Source of the DNA: Candidatus Bathyanammoxibius amoris
Lineage (GTDB): Bacteria > Planctomycetota > Brocadiia > Brocadiales > Bathyanammoxibiaceae
Direction of reading: 5' to 3'
Length of the DNA: 64,000 bases
Assembly: GCA_024451685.1 (NCBI GenBank)
Contig: JAMXCW010000008.1
Span: 1-64,000, forward strand
The position numbers and the translations under genes were made by a program. Under the pieces are notes generated by a model. The model saw nothing but the letters and a program-made list of their open reading frames with translations. It ran no database searches and was not told where the DNA came from. This document shows positions 24,058-33,003 of this stretch, one piece after another. Within the stretch, counting starts at the first letter, position 1. Each line of letters starts with the position of its first letter.

Positions 24058-26841
24058 TCAGGCAACGCCGGTGGCGGCGGGGGCCTGTTTACGCTTCTTC
24101 TTCGTTTCTTCTTTGCCAAGTTTCTCTACCCTGACGGCGCAGACCTTATACTCGGCGGTCATGGTGACGTTGTCGTAGGCGGTAATGGTAAGCTTATTGG
24201 CGGCGGCTTCGGCAAAGTGCATGGGCATCCAGATGACGCCCTCCTTGATGTCTGTAATCTTCGTCCTGGTCTTCAGCTTCCCGCGCCGGGTGATTACCCT
24301 GATCATCTCACCGTCCTCCATGCCGTGCATGTCCGCATCGAAGCGGCTTATCTCCACAAAACACTCCGGCTGTAACTGCACGCTGCCCTTCGAGCGGCGT
24401 GTCATCGTACCACCGCCGTAGTGCTGGAGTGTCCGCCCGGTCGAAAGGATGAGAGGATAGTCCTTGTCCGGCTCCTCGGCCGGCCTGCGGCAGGCGGGTG
24501 CGAAGAATTCACCCTTGCCACGGGTGAAGTTGCCGTCCTTATGCAGGTACTTGGTCCCGGGGTGGTCCTTGTCCGGACACGGCCACTGGAGCCCGACGTC
24601 ATCAATTCTTTTATAGTTTATGCCGCCGAAGAATTTGGGAGCCAGCGCCGCGAGTTCATCCCAGATTTCACCGGGGTGTTTATACTCCATCGGGTAGCCC
24701 ATGAGCGTGGAGAGTTCACAGATAATCTGCCAGTCCGGCTTAGAGTTACCTACCGGCTGTACGGCCGTCCGTACCCTCTGCACCCTGCGCTCAGAGTTTG
24801 TGAAGGTGCCGTCCTTCTCGGCGCACGATGAGGCTGGCAGGACGACGTCGGCGTATTTCGCCGTCTCAGACATGAAGATGTCCTGTGCCACCACGAAGTC
24901 GCATCTTTCGAGGGCGCTTATCACATGGGCCTGGTCGGGTTCACTCATCACGTTGTCTTCACCCACAAGGTACAGGGCCTTTATGCTGCCGTCGTTTGCG
25001 CCCGTGAAACACTCCGGCATCTTAAGTCCGGGTTTTGGGTTCAGCTTTACGCCCCATGCCTTTTCAAATTTTTCGCGCGCTTCAGGGTCTGATACGTACT
25101 GATAGCCGTGGAAGCGGTCAGGGTCTGTTCCCATGTCGCACGCGCCCTGTACGTTATTCTGTCCCCGGAGCGGGTTTACCCCGGTACTGGGACGGCCTAT
25201 CTGCCCGCATAGCATACTAAGATTTGCGATGGTGCGGACGTTTTCCGTACCGCAGACGTGTTCCGTTATGCCCAGGGTGTAGTATATCCCGGCCTTCCCG
25301 GCCGTTGCGAACAGCCTCGCCGCCCCTTTTATCTTGTCTGCCGGCACGCCGGTTATCTTCTCCACCCTCTCGGGGGTGACGTCTTTACAGTATTCCTTTA
25401 AGGACTCGAAGTTCTCGGTGTATTTCTCTACGAAGTCCTTGTTCTCCAGACCCTCCGATATGATGACGTTCATCATCGCGTTGAGCAACATACAGTCCGA
25501 GCCGGGTCTGAGCTGCAGGAAGTAATCCGCGTGTCCGGCGAACCATATCTTGCGGGGGTCGGCCACGATGAATTTTGCGCCCTTCCGGAGCGCCGCCCTC
25601 ATATGGAGTCCGATAATCGGGTGTGCCTCCGTAGGGTTCGCGCCTATGACGAACAAGACGTCGGCGTCAGGGATTTCGGCGATGGAGTTGGTCATCGCGC
25701 CGCTGCCGAAGCTCATGGCCAGACCGGCCACGGTGGGGGCGTGTCAGGTACGGGCGCACTGGTCAAGGTTGTTTGTGCCGATGACCGCCCGGGCGAACTT
25801 CATCAGGACGTAGTTCTCTTCGTTGGTGCATCTGGAAGAGCCGAGAATGGCAATGGACTCAGCGCCGTGTTTGTCCTTAGTCTCGGCGAATCTGGTCGCC
25901 ACGAGCTTGAGGGCCTCGTCCCAGGAGGCCTTTTCGAAGCTTCCGTTTCTCTTGATAAGCGGGTCGGTGAGGCGTTCCTCGTGATGCACGAAGTCGTATC
26001 CGAAGCGCCCCTTTATGCACAGGTTGCCGTCATTCGGTACCGTGCCGGGTTTGGAGGTGACCTTTACGAGTTTGCCGGTGTCCTTGTGGACGTTGAGAAA
26101 GAGGGTGCAGCCCACTCCGCAGTAGCCGCACACGGTCTTTATCTTGTCTAGCTGCCAGTCACGGCCTTTGCCCTCGGCCTGTTTTTCCCTCAAAGCGCCG
26201 ACCGGGCACGTTGACACGCACTGTCCGCAGAACTCGCAGCTCGTCCCCAGCAGTGTATGGCCGTAGGCGGGTCCGACGACAGTCTCGAAACCGCGGTTTA
26301 TAAAGTCGATGGCATGCGCCTGCTCAACTTCATCGCATATCCTGACGCAGCGTCCGCACAGGATACACTTGGAGTCGTCTCGCAGTATCATGGTGTTCGG
26401 GTCAGGGGATACACCGCGCTGAGGTTCTTTAAAGAAGCGGCTGCTTTTGATGTCATATTCGTAGGCAAGGTCCTGCAGCGTGCAGCTACCGCACTTGTCG
26501 CAGGTCATGCAGTCCAGGGGATGGTCTGACAGGATAAGTTCCAGCACGAACCGCCTTGTCTCATAGACCCGCTCGGTGTCGGTCTTCACCACCATGCCGT
26601 CAGCTACCATCGCCGAACAGGCGGTGACCAGGGGTTTTCTGGCGTTTTCAACCTCTACCATGCAGACCCGGCACGCGCTGAACGGCTCGAGACGCGGGTC
26701 GTGGCAGAGTGTGGGTATTTTTATGCCCAGCTTTGCCGCTGCCTGGAGGATGGTCTGGCCGGAGCCGGCCTCGACCTCTCTGCCATCTATAGTAAGCTTC
26801 AGCTTTTCAGCCGGGGATTTTTCTGTCGAGTTTGTCATCAT
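24058..26841 (-). CDS. fdhA: Formate dehydrogenase alpha subunit, selenocysteine-containing
   Basis: Molybdopterin oxidoreductase of about 927 residues read through an in-frame TGA at 25744-25746, residue 366. The sequence around it, DQCART-U-HAPTVAGL, aligns with the Sec active site of formate dehydrogenases, and a SECIS-type hairpin follows. Domains in order: [2Fe-2S] ferredoxin (CHDPRLEPFSACRVC), NuoG-like His/Cys cluster (HPLDCMTCDKCGSC), two [4Fe-4S] motifs (CILCGRCVRIC and CEFCGQCVSTC), the [4Fe-4S] of the Moco domain (CGYCGVGC), catalytic domain, and C-terminal molybdopterin-dinucleotide domain. It interconverts formate and CO2. No signal peptide, so cytoplasmic. No beta or diaphorase subunit gene is adjacent; the MEMO gene lies 67 bases upstream. 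The true stop is also a TGA. Confidence 0.92.
25715..25746 (-). promoter_or_regulatory. Selenocysteine codon and bacterial SECIS hairpin
   Basis: On the minus strand the TGA (25744-25746) is followed 18 bases later by a GGTCT apical loop (25721-25725) enclosed by the 6-pair stem GTGGCC/GGCCAT (one G-U pair). E. coli fdhF has a GGTCT loop at the same distance from its UGA. This supports Sec insertion rather than a broken gene. Confidence 0.85.
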
Positions 26842-26908
26842 CAGTTGTCTGCTGTATCATAAGATAAGAATCTCAGAAAATACCATTTTTTTGTGGGGCA
26901 GTCAAGCC

Positions 26909-27784
26909 TTAGAACACTATCCCGGCGTAGCCTACGAAGTCTGAAGGCTCCTCATCTTCGGGCAGTACGTCGTAGCTGGTGGTGTAGTGCAACAACTCCC
27001 CTTCCTTTACCCCCAGTGCCCTGGCGTATGCGACGGTCGCGGCCATGGCCCCGCCCCCGCAGGCGTTCAGGTTCTTCGTGGCCTCCGGCACTATTTCCTC
27101 GGCGGCCATCTTGAGACAGAGGTCTATAATCCTCTTGTCGTTCTCGTTTTTGACCCACTCAAGGGCCTTTCTCCCGGTTCCATGGTTCTTGAAGGCGTAC
27201 CGCTGGCCGTAATGGGTGAGGTCGCTGGTACCGACGGTCATTATACTGCCGTCCCGGTCCTTCACGAGCGCCGCCACCCTCTCTCCCAGGACGTGGGCCT
27301 GAGCGGTGGGCGGGACCATGACAGGCACTATCCGGGCCTCAGGGTAAAGATACTGTATAAACGGGAGCTGTACCTCCAGTGAATGCTCCATTAGATGGCC
27401 TTGCGCGTTTTCCTCCACGATATCACCCGCAGATTTCAGTATCTCGCCCGCCAGGTCGCCGTCTATCTCTATCTCGCCAAGGGGTGTCTTCCATGACCCC
27501 TCTCTCATTATGGCTGGTCTGCCTACACCCATCACGTGCACGGAGCCAAAGAGGACAAAGACATCCGGCACGGATGATAACCTGTTTATGGTGCGGAAAA
27601 CGGCCGCCGCGGTATCGCCTGAGTACGTCCAGCCCGCATGAGGCACAATACCTGCTACAACGCTGGTTTTCCTGGTGCCGGGATGAATGCTGGAACAATT
27701 GTCAAGGTGCCGCTGGACGGCCACCTTGCACACACCGCCTGTCTCCGGATAAAAGCCTTGGGCTATAGGACTTCTGATAAACAT
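26909..27784 (-). CDS. amrB: MEMO1-family protein (AmmeMemoRadiSam system protein B)
   Basis: Protein of 291 residues of the MEMO family, structurally related to class III extradiol dioxygenases. Conserved blocks: AGFYP-like QGFYPETG at the N-terminus, VPHAGWTYSGDTAA (metal-site His), GSVHVMGVGRPAIM, HLMEHSLEVQLPFIQYLYP, TSDLTHYG and the C-terminal ACGGGAMAATVAYARALG. In many genomes it occurs with an AMMECR1 and a radical SAM protein; neither is seen here. It stands 67 bases upstream of fdhA on the same strand and has its own TTGACA promoter, so the two may be cotranscribed. Confidence 0.88.
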   Translation of the reverse strand: MFIRSPIAQGFYPETGGVCKVAVQRHLDNCSSIHPGTRKTSVVAGIVPHAGWTYSGDTAAAVFRTINRLSSVPDVFVLFGSVHVMGVGRPAIMREGSWKTPLGEIEIDGDLAGEILKSAGDIVEENAQGHLMEHSLEVQLPFIQYLYPEARIVPVMVPPTAQAHVLGERVAALVKDRDGSIMTVGTSDLTHYGQRYAFKNHGTGRKALEWVKNENDKRIIDLCLKMAAEEIVPEATKNLNACGGGAMAATVAYARALGVKEGELLHYTTSYDVLPEDEEPSDFVGYAGIVF

Positions 27785-27849
27785 CTTAGCGCCAGCCTGA
27801 CGTAAAAGTTTCCACCGGGATTGTTGGAGAATTTATGGGATAAAAATCA

Positions 27850-27878
27850 AGTCTATCAGCGGCTGTAATTGTTGTCAA
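27850..27878 (-). promoter_or_regulatory. Promoter of the MEMO-fdhA unit
   Basis: Minus strand: TTGACA (27873-27878), a 17-base spacer and TAGACT (27850-27855), about 65 bases before the MEMO start. Confidence 0.5.
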
Positions 27879-27894
27879 AGAATCTTTTTCTACT

Positions 27895-27921
27895 TTGATT
27901 CCTGCGTGATTTTGCTATCAT
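27895..27921 (+). promoter_or_regulatory. Divergent promoter of the hydrolase gene
   Basis: TTGATT (27895-27900), a 15-base spacer and TATCAT (27916-27921). It overlaps no other feature and faces the gene at 27989. Confidence 0.4.
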
Positions 27922-27988
27922 TACAAATCAGGGTAACTAAGTAAGTAAATAAGAAAACAAGAATGAAAGACAGGAAGGACGAAGGCCG

Positions 27989-28618
27989 GTGCTGGAGCTA
28001 AACGGTATAACAATAACGTGGCTTGGCCATGATTCTATCAAGATAGAGGGCGATAACAAGGTCATATACATTGACCCCTGGAAATTAACGGACGCAGGAC
28101 CTGCCGACGCCGATATAGTACTTGTGACACACGAACACTATGACCACTGTTCCCCGCCGGACGTGGCGAAGGTCTCGAAGAAAGGCACCAGGATAATGAC
28201 CACGGCCGACACCGCCAGGAAACTGAAGGGAGACGTCATGGTGGTTAAATCGGGAGATACGGTAGAGATAGACGGGGTCACGGTGGAGGCTGTACCGGCG
28301 TATAATACAAATAAGAGTTTCCACCCGAAGAACTCTAACTGGATAGGCTTTATCGTTACCGTGGGGGGTAATAAACGGATATACCACGCGGGCGACACCG
28401 ACCGCATACCGGAGATGGACGACTTTAAGGTGGACGTGGCGCTCGTACCCGTAAGCGGCACATACGTTATGACCGCGGAGGAGGCGGCTGACGCGGTAAA
28501 CCGCATGAAGCCTAAGATTGCCGTCCCCATGCACTATGGCGCCATAGTCGGCACTGAGGCGGACGCCGAGAGGTTTAAGACGCTTGTTTCGGATGATATA
28601 GAGGTAAGGATTTTATGA
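27989..28618 (+). CDS. Metallo-beta-lactamase-fold hydrolase, UPF0173/UlaG-like
   Basis: Metal-dependent hydrolase of 209 residues. The zinc motif VTHEHYDHCSP (HxHxDH, about residues 49-54), HAGDTD (about 132) and a final VPMHYG give the full ligand set. Such small proteins are annotated as UPF0173 or L-ascorbate-6-phosphate lactonase-like; the substrate is unknown. Translation starts at GTG 27989 after an AGGAAGGACGAAGG purine tract. The stop overlaps the next start by 4 bases (ATGA), so it is coupled to the PP-loop protein. Confidence 0.82.
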   Translation: MLELNGITITWLGHDSIKIEGDNKVIYIDPWKLTDAGPADADIVLVTHEHYDHCSPPDVAKVSKKGTRIMTTADTARKLKGDVMVVKSGDTVEIDGVTVEAVPAYNTNKSFHPKNSNWIGFIVTVGGNKRIYHAGDTDRIPEMDDFKVDVALVPVSGTYVMTAEEAADAVNRMKPKIAVPMHYGAIVGTEADAERFKTLVSDDIEVRIL

Positions 28619-29724
28619 CAGATACATTAACTGACAGCGGCACGGCAGTAGACACGAGGCCGGCCGCCGCTCCCGGCGCGGCCGAGGCTGCTGAGACGGG
28701 CAGGGACAGTGACAAGAAGGTGAAGGCGGTGGCCCTGCTTTCCGGCGGCCTGGACAGCACGCTGGCCATAAACGTGATAAAGGCGCAGGGTATAGACGTG
28801 GTGGCCCTGAATTTCTCGACCGTCTTCTGTCTCTGCAACCGCACCGATAGCTGCAAGTCAGAGGCCCGGAAGGTCTCCGAGGCCATCGGCATACCGATAA
28901 AGGTACTCAACATAACGGACAGCTTCCTGGAGATTGTGAAAAAGCCAAGGCACGGCTACGGCAAGAACATGAACCCCTGCATCGACTGCCGTATAAACAT
29001 GTTCAGGATGGCGGGGGAGTATATGCGGGAGATTGGCGCGTCTTTTATTGTTACCGGTGAGGTACTTGGCCAGAGGCCCATGTCCCAGCGAAAGGTAGCC
29101 ATGAGGACCATTGAACGCGAGGCGGGGCTGGAGGGCCTTATAGTGAGACCCCTGTGTGCGAAGCATCTGGAACCGACCGTTCCGGAGAAAGAGGGCCTGG
29201 TGGACCGGCAAAAACTCCTGGCCATTAAGGGGCGTTCTCGGAAGGAGCAGATGCAGCTTGCAGACGTCTTTGAGATGAAGGACTACCCGTGCTCTGCCGG
29301 GGGATGCCTGCTTACCGACCCGGGATTCGCCGTGCGGATAAAGGAGTTGTTTGAGCACGATATAGACTGCGACCTGAGGGACGTAAAACTGCTAAAGCTG
29401 GGCAGGCACTACAGGCTTGACGCCGAGACCAAGGCCATAGTGGGCAGGAACGATGAGGAAAACCAGAGGCTTGAGACCCTTGTGCGGACTGAAGACGCCC
29501 GGCTTTACCTCGCTGATATCCCGGGACCGCTGTGTCTTGTGCGCGGCAACCTGACAGACGAGAATCTACGGGCGGCGGCCAGTCTTACGGCGCGCAGCAG
29601 CAAGGCCCAGGACATGCCACTTGTCCGGGTTGTCCTGCACCGGGGAGACGTGGAAGGCGTGCTGGAGGTTGCCCCCGCGGACGACGTCTGGGCCAAAGAG
29701 CGTATTATTGTCAGGAAAAAATAA
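28615..29724 (+). CDS. PP-loop ATPase, tRNA thiouridylase-like
   Basis: Protein of 369 residues with an N-terminal low-complexity extension (about 35 residues rich in Ala and Thr) and an ATP-pyrophosphatase domain starting ALLSGGLDSTLA. Cysteine motifs CLCNRTDSC, NPCIDCR and YPCSAGGCLLT follow. This combination is typical of MnmA/TrmU- or ThiI-related proteins that transfer sulfur to tRNA or another acceptor. The C-terminal part (LGRHYRLDAETKAIVGRN and PGPLCLVRG) differs from MnmA and recalls the NFACT-R/DUF814 RNA-binding type; this resemblance is only moderate. It is translationally coupled to the upstream metallo-hydrolase. Confidence 0.7.
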   Translation: MTDTLTDSGTAVDTRPAAAPGAAEAAETGRDSDKKVKAVALLSGGLDSTLAINVIKAQGIDVVALNFSTVFCLCNRTDSCKSEARKVSEAIGIPIKVLNITDSFLEIVKKPRHGYGKNMNPCIDCRINMFRMAGEYMREIGASFIVTGEVLGQRPMSQRKVAMRTIEREAGLEGLIVRPLCAKHLEPTVPEKEGLVDRQKLLAIKGRSRKEQMQLADVFEMKDYPCSAGGCLLTDPGFAVRIKELFEHDIDCDLRDVKLLKLGRHYRLDAETKAIVGRNDEENQRLETLVRTEDARLYLADIPGPLCLVRGNLTDENLRAAASLTARSSKAQDMPLVRVVLHRGDVEGVLEVAPADDVWAKERIIVRKK

Positions 29725-29747
29725 GCAAAGGGCGTGATTAGTATAAG

Positions 29748-30239
29748 ATGGGTGAGTCAGCACCTTCCCTACCGGCCAAAACTTTCCCCTTTAATCGCGG
29801 TATATATCTGCTGGCCGCAGAGCTCCGGCGGGATTACCGGCTAAGGATTGGCAGACTTGGCAAACACCTCTTCCCTCAAGGTTGTTATCTTTATGTCGGC
29901 AGCGCGCAAAGAAACCTGCGACAGCGGCTGACGCGGCATCTCACAAGAAAATCTCCCGGCAAAAAACCCCACTGGCATGTTGACTACCTGCTTGCCCACG
30001 CGCGAGTTAAGCATATCTGGGGGTTTGACGCCCCGAAGGAATGGGAATGCAGGCTGGGACGGCGTCTGGCGGGCGTTAGCGGCCTGGAGACGCCGCTCAA
30101 GAGATTTGGCTCCTCAGATTGTCACTGCAATACGCACCTGTACTACATGCCGGGAGACGAATCTCCCGCAGTATCTATTACTACCTTAGGGGCGCTTGGT
30201 CCCGACGGGTATCCATCCTTTTATTATGGAAATGCTTGA
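29748..30239 (+). CDS. DUF123 / GIY-YIG nuclease-like protein
   Basis: Protein of 163 residues of the DUF123 family, which has a GIY-YIG-type core. The conserved order is GIYLLAAEL, LRIGRLGKHLFPQGCYLYVGSA, LRQRLTRHL, KKPHWHVDYLL, ECRLGRRL and FGSSDCHCNTHLYY. Family members are sometimes fused to endonuclease III, suggesting a role in DNA processing, but the activity is not shown. It stands 12 bases before mutS and may share its transcript, which fits a DNA-repair setting. Confidence 0.82.
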   Translation: MGESAPSLPAKTFPFNRGIYLLAAELRRDYRLRIGRLGKHLFPQGCYLYVGSAQRNLRQRLTRHLTRKSPGKKPHWHVDYLLAHARVKHIWGFDAPKEWECRLGRRLAGVSGLETPLKRFGSSDCHCNTHLYYMPGDESPAVSITTLGALGPDGYPSFYYGNA

Positions 30240-30251
30240 AGTAGATAAGAC

Positions 30252-32876
30252 ATGAAGGCCCCGGCGGACATGACACCCATGATGAGGCAGTATCACTCCT
30301 TCAAGGAGAGATGCAAGGACGCCGTACTATTCTTCCGGATGGGTGACTTTTATGAGATGTTTTACGAAGATGCCCGGATTGCGTCCCGGGTGCTGGGTAT
30401 AGCGCTTACGTCGCGCGCCAAGGGTGAGAAGGCCGTGCCCATGGCTGGCGTGCCGCATCACGCGGCGGGCCCCTATATACAGCGCCTCATAAAGGCCGGG
30501 CATAAAGTGGCCGTGTGTGAGCAGGTGCAGGACCCGCGTGAGGCCAAGGGGGTGGTGGACAGGGATATTACCCGGATAATCACGCCGGGCACCCTTACCG
30601 ACGAGAACCTCCTTGAGGACAAGCGGAACAACTATCTTGTTGGCATACTCCCAGGCAGTGACACGGCGGGTATCTCGTGGGTGGATCTCTCTACGGGGAG
30701 ATTTGAGCTTACTGACGTACCGCGTGGACGACTGATGGATGAACTGTACCGGCTCAGGCCGTCCGAGTGCATAATACCGGAGTACGCACACGATGACGAA
30801 CTGATGAGTGGACTGGGCGTCGGTCTGGGGATTACGGTAACCCGGAGGCCGGGCTGGGAGTTTTCACAAGACTCTGCCTACAAGACACTGCTTGAGCACT
30901 TCGGGACCACCAGCCTGGAGGGCTTCGGTTGTGAGGGGTTGGGACCGGCCATACGTGCCGGCGGGGCGGTAGTGCAATATCTCAAAGAGACGCAGAATAA
31001 TTCCCTGGGGCATATCGTCAACCTGAGACGCTTCAACAGCGGAGACACCCTGCTGATAGACGCTGCTACGCAGATGGGGCTTGAACTCGTTGAGACGGTC
31101 AGGACGAGGCAGGTCGAGGGGTCGCTGTTGTGGGTACTTGATAAGACCCGAACGGCGATGGGCGCGAGGCTCCTCAAGGAATGGATACTCTTCCCGCTGG
31201 TCTCCTCCGAAAAGATACGCTTTCGCCAGGAGGGCGTGAGCGAACTGCACGGTAATCACACGCAGAGAGAGTCCCTCCGCACGCTTCTAAAGGAGGTGTC
31301 CGACTTAGAACGTATATCTACGCGGATTAGCACGGGGCGTACGAACGCCAGGGACCTGGTCTCACTGAAGAATTCGCTGGAGGTGCTGCCCGGACTGAAG
31401 GAGGGACTTTCCGGCGCCGGGTCGGGTATTCTGGAGTCTGTCCGCGACGGACTTGATGATGTTAAGGAGGTAAGGGTGCTGACAGCGACTGCGTTCGTTG
31501 ACAGCCCGCCTCAGACCGTGCGAGACGGCGGAATGATAAGAGAAGGTTACAGCCCTGAACTGGACGAATTGAGAAATATCCGAAGAAACGGACGGGAATG
31601 GATAAAAAACTTCCAGGCCGTGGAGATGCGCCGGACGGGCATACCGTCCCTTAAGGTACACTACAACAAGGTCTTCGGGTACTATATAGAGGTTACAAAT
31701 ACCCACAAGGACCGTATACCGGGGGACTATATCCGTAAACAGACGCTTAAGAATGCGGAACGCTATATTACCCCCGAGCTAAAGGATTATGAGTCACGGG
31801 TGCTGACGGCGGAGGAGAGGTCTAAGGAGCTGGAATATCAGCTCTTTGAGAAGGTTAGGTCCGAGGTTGCCGGCTATACGCCCGTGATTCAAAGGGTGGC
31901 AGGCAAAGTAGCGCAACTTGACGTGTTGCTCAGTTTTGCAACTGCCGCCGCCGAGAACGATTACACCTGTCCTGAAATAACCGAAGGAGATGAACTGCGG
32001 ATATCCGACGGCAGGCATCCCGTGCTCGAAAAGACTCTGGGCAGGGGAAGATTTGTACCCAACAGTATAGACATGGACGACAGGTCAACCCGTGTCATGG
32101 TCATTACCGGGCCCAACATGGCAGGTAAAAGCACCTACATTCGCCAGGTGGCCCTAATCACGCTTATGGCCCAGATGGGGAGTTTCATCCCTGCGAAAGA
32201 GGCAAAGATTAGCGTGGTTGACAGGATATTTACGCGCATCGGGGCATCGGATGAACTACACCGCGGACAGAGTACCTTTATGGTGGAGATGCACGAGGCG
32301 GCAAATATACTCAATAATGCCACCGACCGAAGCCTTATAATACTCGATGAGATAGGCAGGGGTACCAGTACATTTGACGGCCTCAGTATAGCCTGGGCCA
32401 TGACCGAGTATATATTCAGGAACGTCAGGGCAAGGACGCTGTTCGCCACCCACTACCATGAACTTACAGGGCTCGCAGCCCTCTTCCCGGGGATAAAGAA
32501 CTACAATGTTGCGGTGAGGGAGTGGGGGAACAAGGTGATATTTCTCAGAAAAATTGTTGAGGGTGGTTCAGATAAAAGCTATGGTATACATGTGGCGCGG
32601 ATGGCCGGGGTACCGGGAGAAGTGATTAAAAGGGCCGGGCACATCCTGGAACAGCTTGAGACCAACTCCCTGGACGTTTATCAGAGACCCAGGCTGGGCC
32701 AGCCGGCGACAAAAGGAGGAAAAGACGTTCAGCTGTCCCTCTTTGTGCCAAAAGAACAGGCCGTACTGGAGGAGCTACAATCATTGGATATTACGGGACT
32801 CACACCTCTAGAGGCACTGAATAAACTGGAAGAGCTAAGGCGCGGGCTCACGGAAACTGAAGGTGAACAGGCATAA
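30252..32876 (+). CDS. mutS: DNA mismatch repair protein MutS
   Basis: MutS of 874 residues, the normal length. The N-terminal mismatch-binding domain has FFRMGDFYEMFYEDA with the Phe-x-Glu contact pair. The ATPase domain shows the Walker A GPNMAGKSTYIRQ, Walker B LIILDEIGRGTSTFDG and the ATHYHEL signature, then DKSYGIHVARMAG. It recognises base mismatches and short loops and starts strand repair. MutL is not in the window. No strong ribosome-binding site is seen, so coupling with the upstream gene is possible. The next gene has its own consensus promoter. Confidence 0.97.
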   Translation: MKAPADMTPMMRQYHSFKERCKDAVLFFRMGDFYEMFYEDARIASRVLGIALTSRAKGEKAVPMAGVPHHAAGPYIQRLIKAGHKVAVCEQVQDPREAKGVVDRDITRIITPGTLTDENLLEDKRNNYLVGILPGSDTAGISWVDLSTGRFELTDVPRGRLMDELYRLRPSECIIPEYAHDDELMSGLGVGLGITVTRRPGWEFSQDSAYKTLLEHFGTTSLEGFGCEGLGPAIRAGGAVVQYLKETQNNSLGHIVNLRRFNSGDTLLIDAATQMGLELVETVRTRQVEGSLLWVLDKTRTAMGARLLKEWILFPLVSSEKIRFRQEGVSELHGNHTQRESLRTLLKEVSDLERISTRISTGRTNARDLVSLKNSLEVLPGLKEGLSGAGSGILESVRDGLDDVKEVRVLTATAFVDSPPQTVRDGGMIREGYSPELDELRNIRRNGREWIKNFQAVEMRRTGIPSLKVHYNKVFGYYIEVTNTHKDRIPGDYIRKQTLKNAERYITPELKDYESRVLTAEERSKELEYQLFEKVRSEVAGYTPVIQRVAGKVAQLDVLLSFATAAAENDYTCPEITEGDELRISDGRHPVLEKTLGRGRFVPNSIDMDDRSTRVMVITGPNMAGKSTYIRQVALITLMAQMGSFIPAKEAKISVVDRIFTRIGASDELHRGQSTFMVEMHEAANILNNATDRSLIILDEIGRGTSTFDGLSIAWAMTEYIFRNVRARTLFATHYHELTGLAALFPGIKNYNVAVREWGNKVIFLRKIVEGGSDKSYGIHVARMAGVPGEVIKRAGHILEQLETNSLDVYQRPRLGQPATKGGKDVQLSLFVPKEQAVLEELQSLDITGLTPLEALNKLEELRRGLTETEGEQA

Positions 32877-32928
32877 GGGTGGATTGCAAAGAGAGTTAAA
32901 AATTTCGGTCTGAACGCCGGATTCTTGG

Positions 32929-32956
32929 TTGACATTCTGGCTATTGCTTATATAAT
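32929..32956 (+). promoter_or_regulatory. Full-consensus sigma-70 promoter of the SPFH pair
   Basis: TTGACA (32929-32934), a 16-base spacer and TATAAT (32951-32956): both hexamers match consensus at every position. It lies about 50 bases upstream of the first SPFH gene, suggesting high expression. Confidence 0.75.
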
Positions 32957-33003
32957 AAGGAGTTAGGAAAATACATTGATGTCTTTAAGCCCGGGAAAGA
33001 ACG

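Noticed and set aside
25731-25746. Frameshift or nonsense mutation splitting fdhA
   Set aside because: The reading frame is the same on both sides, the TGA is at the Sec position of the family, and a SECIS hairpin at the right distance follows.
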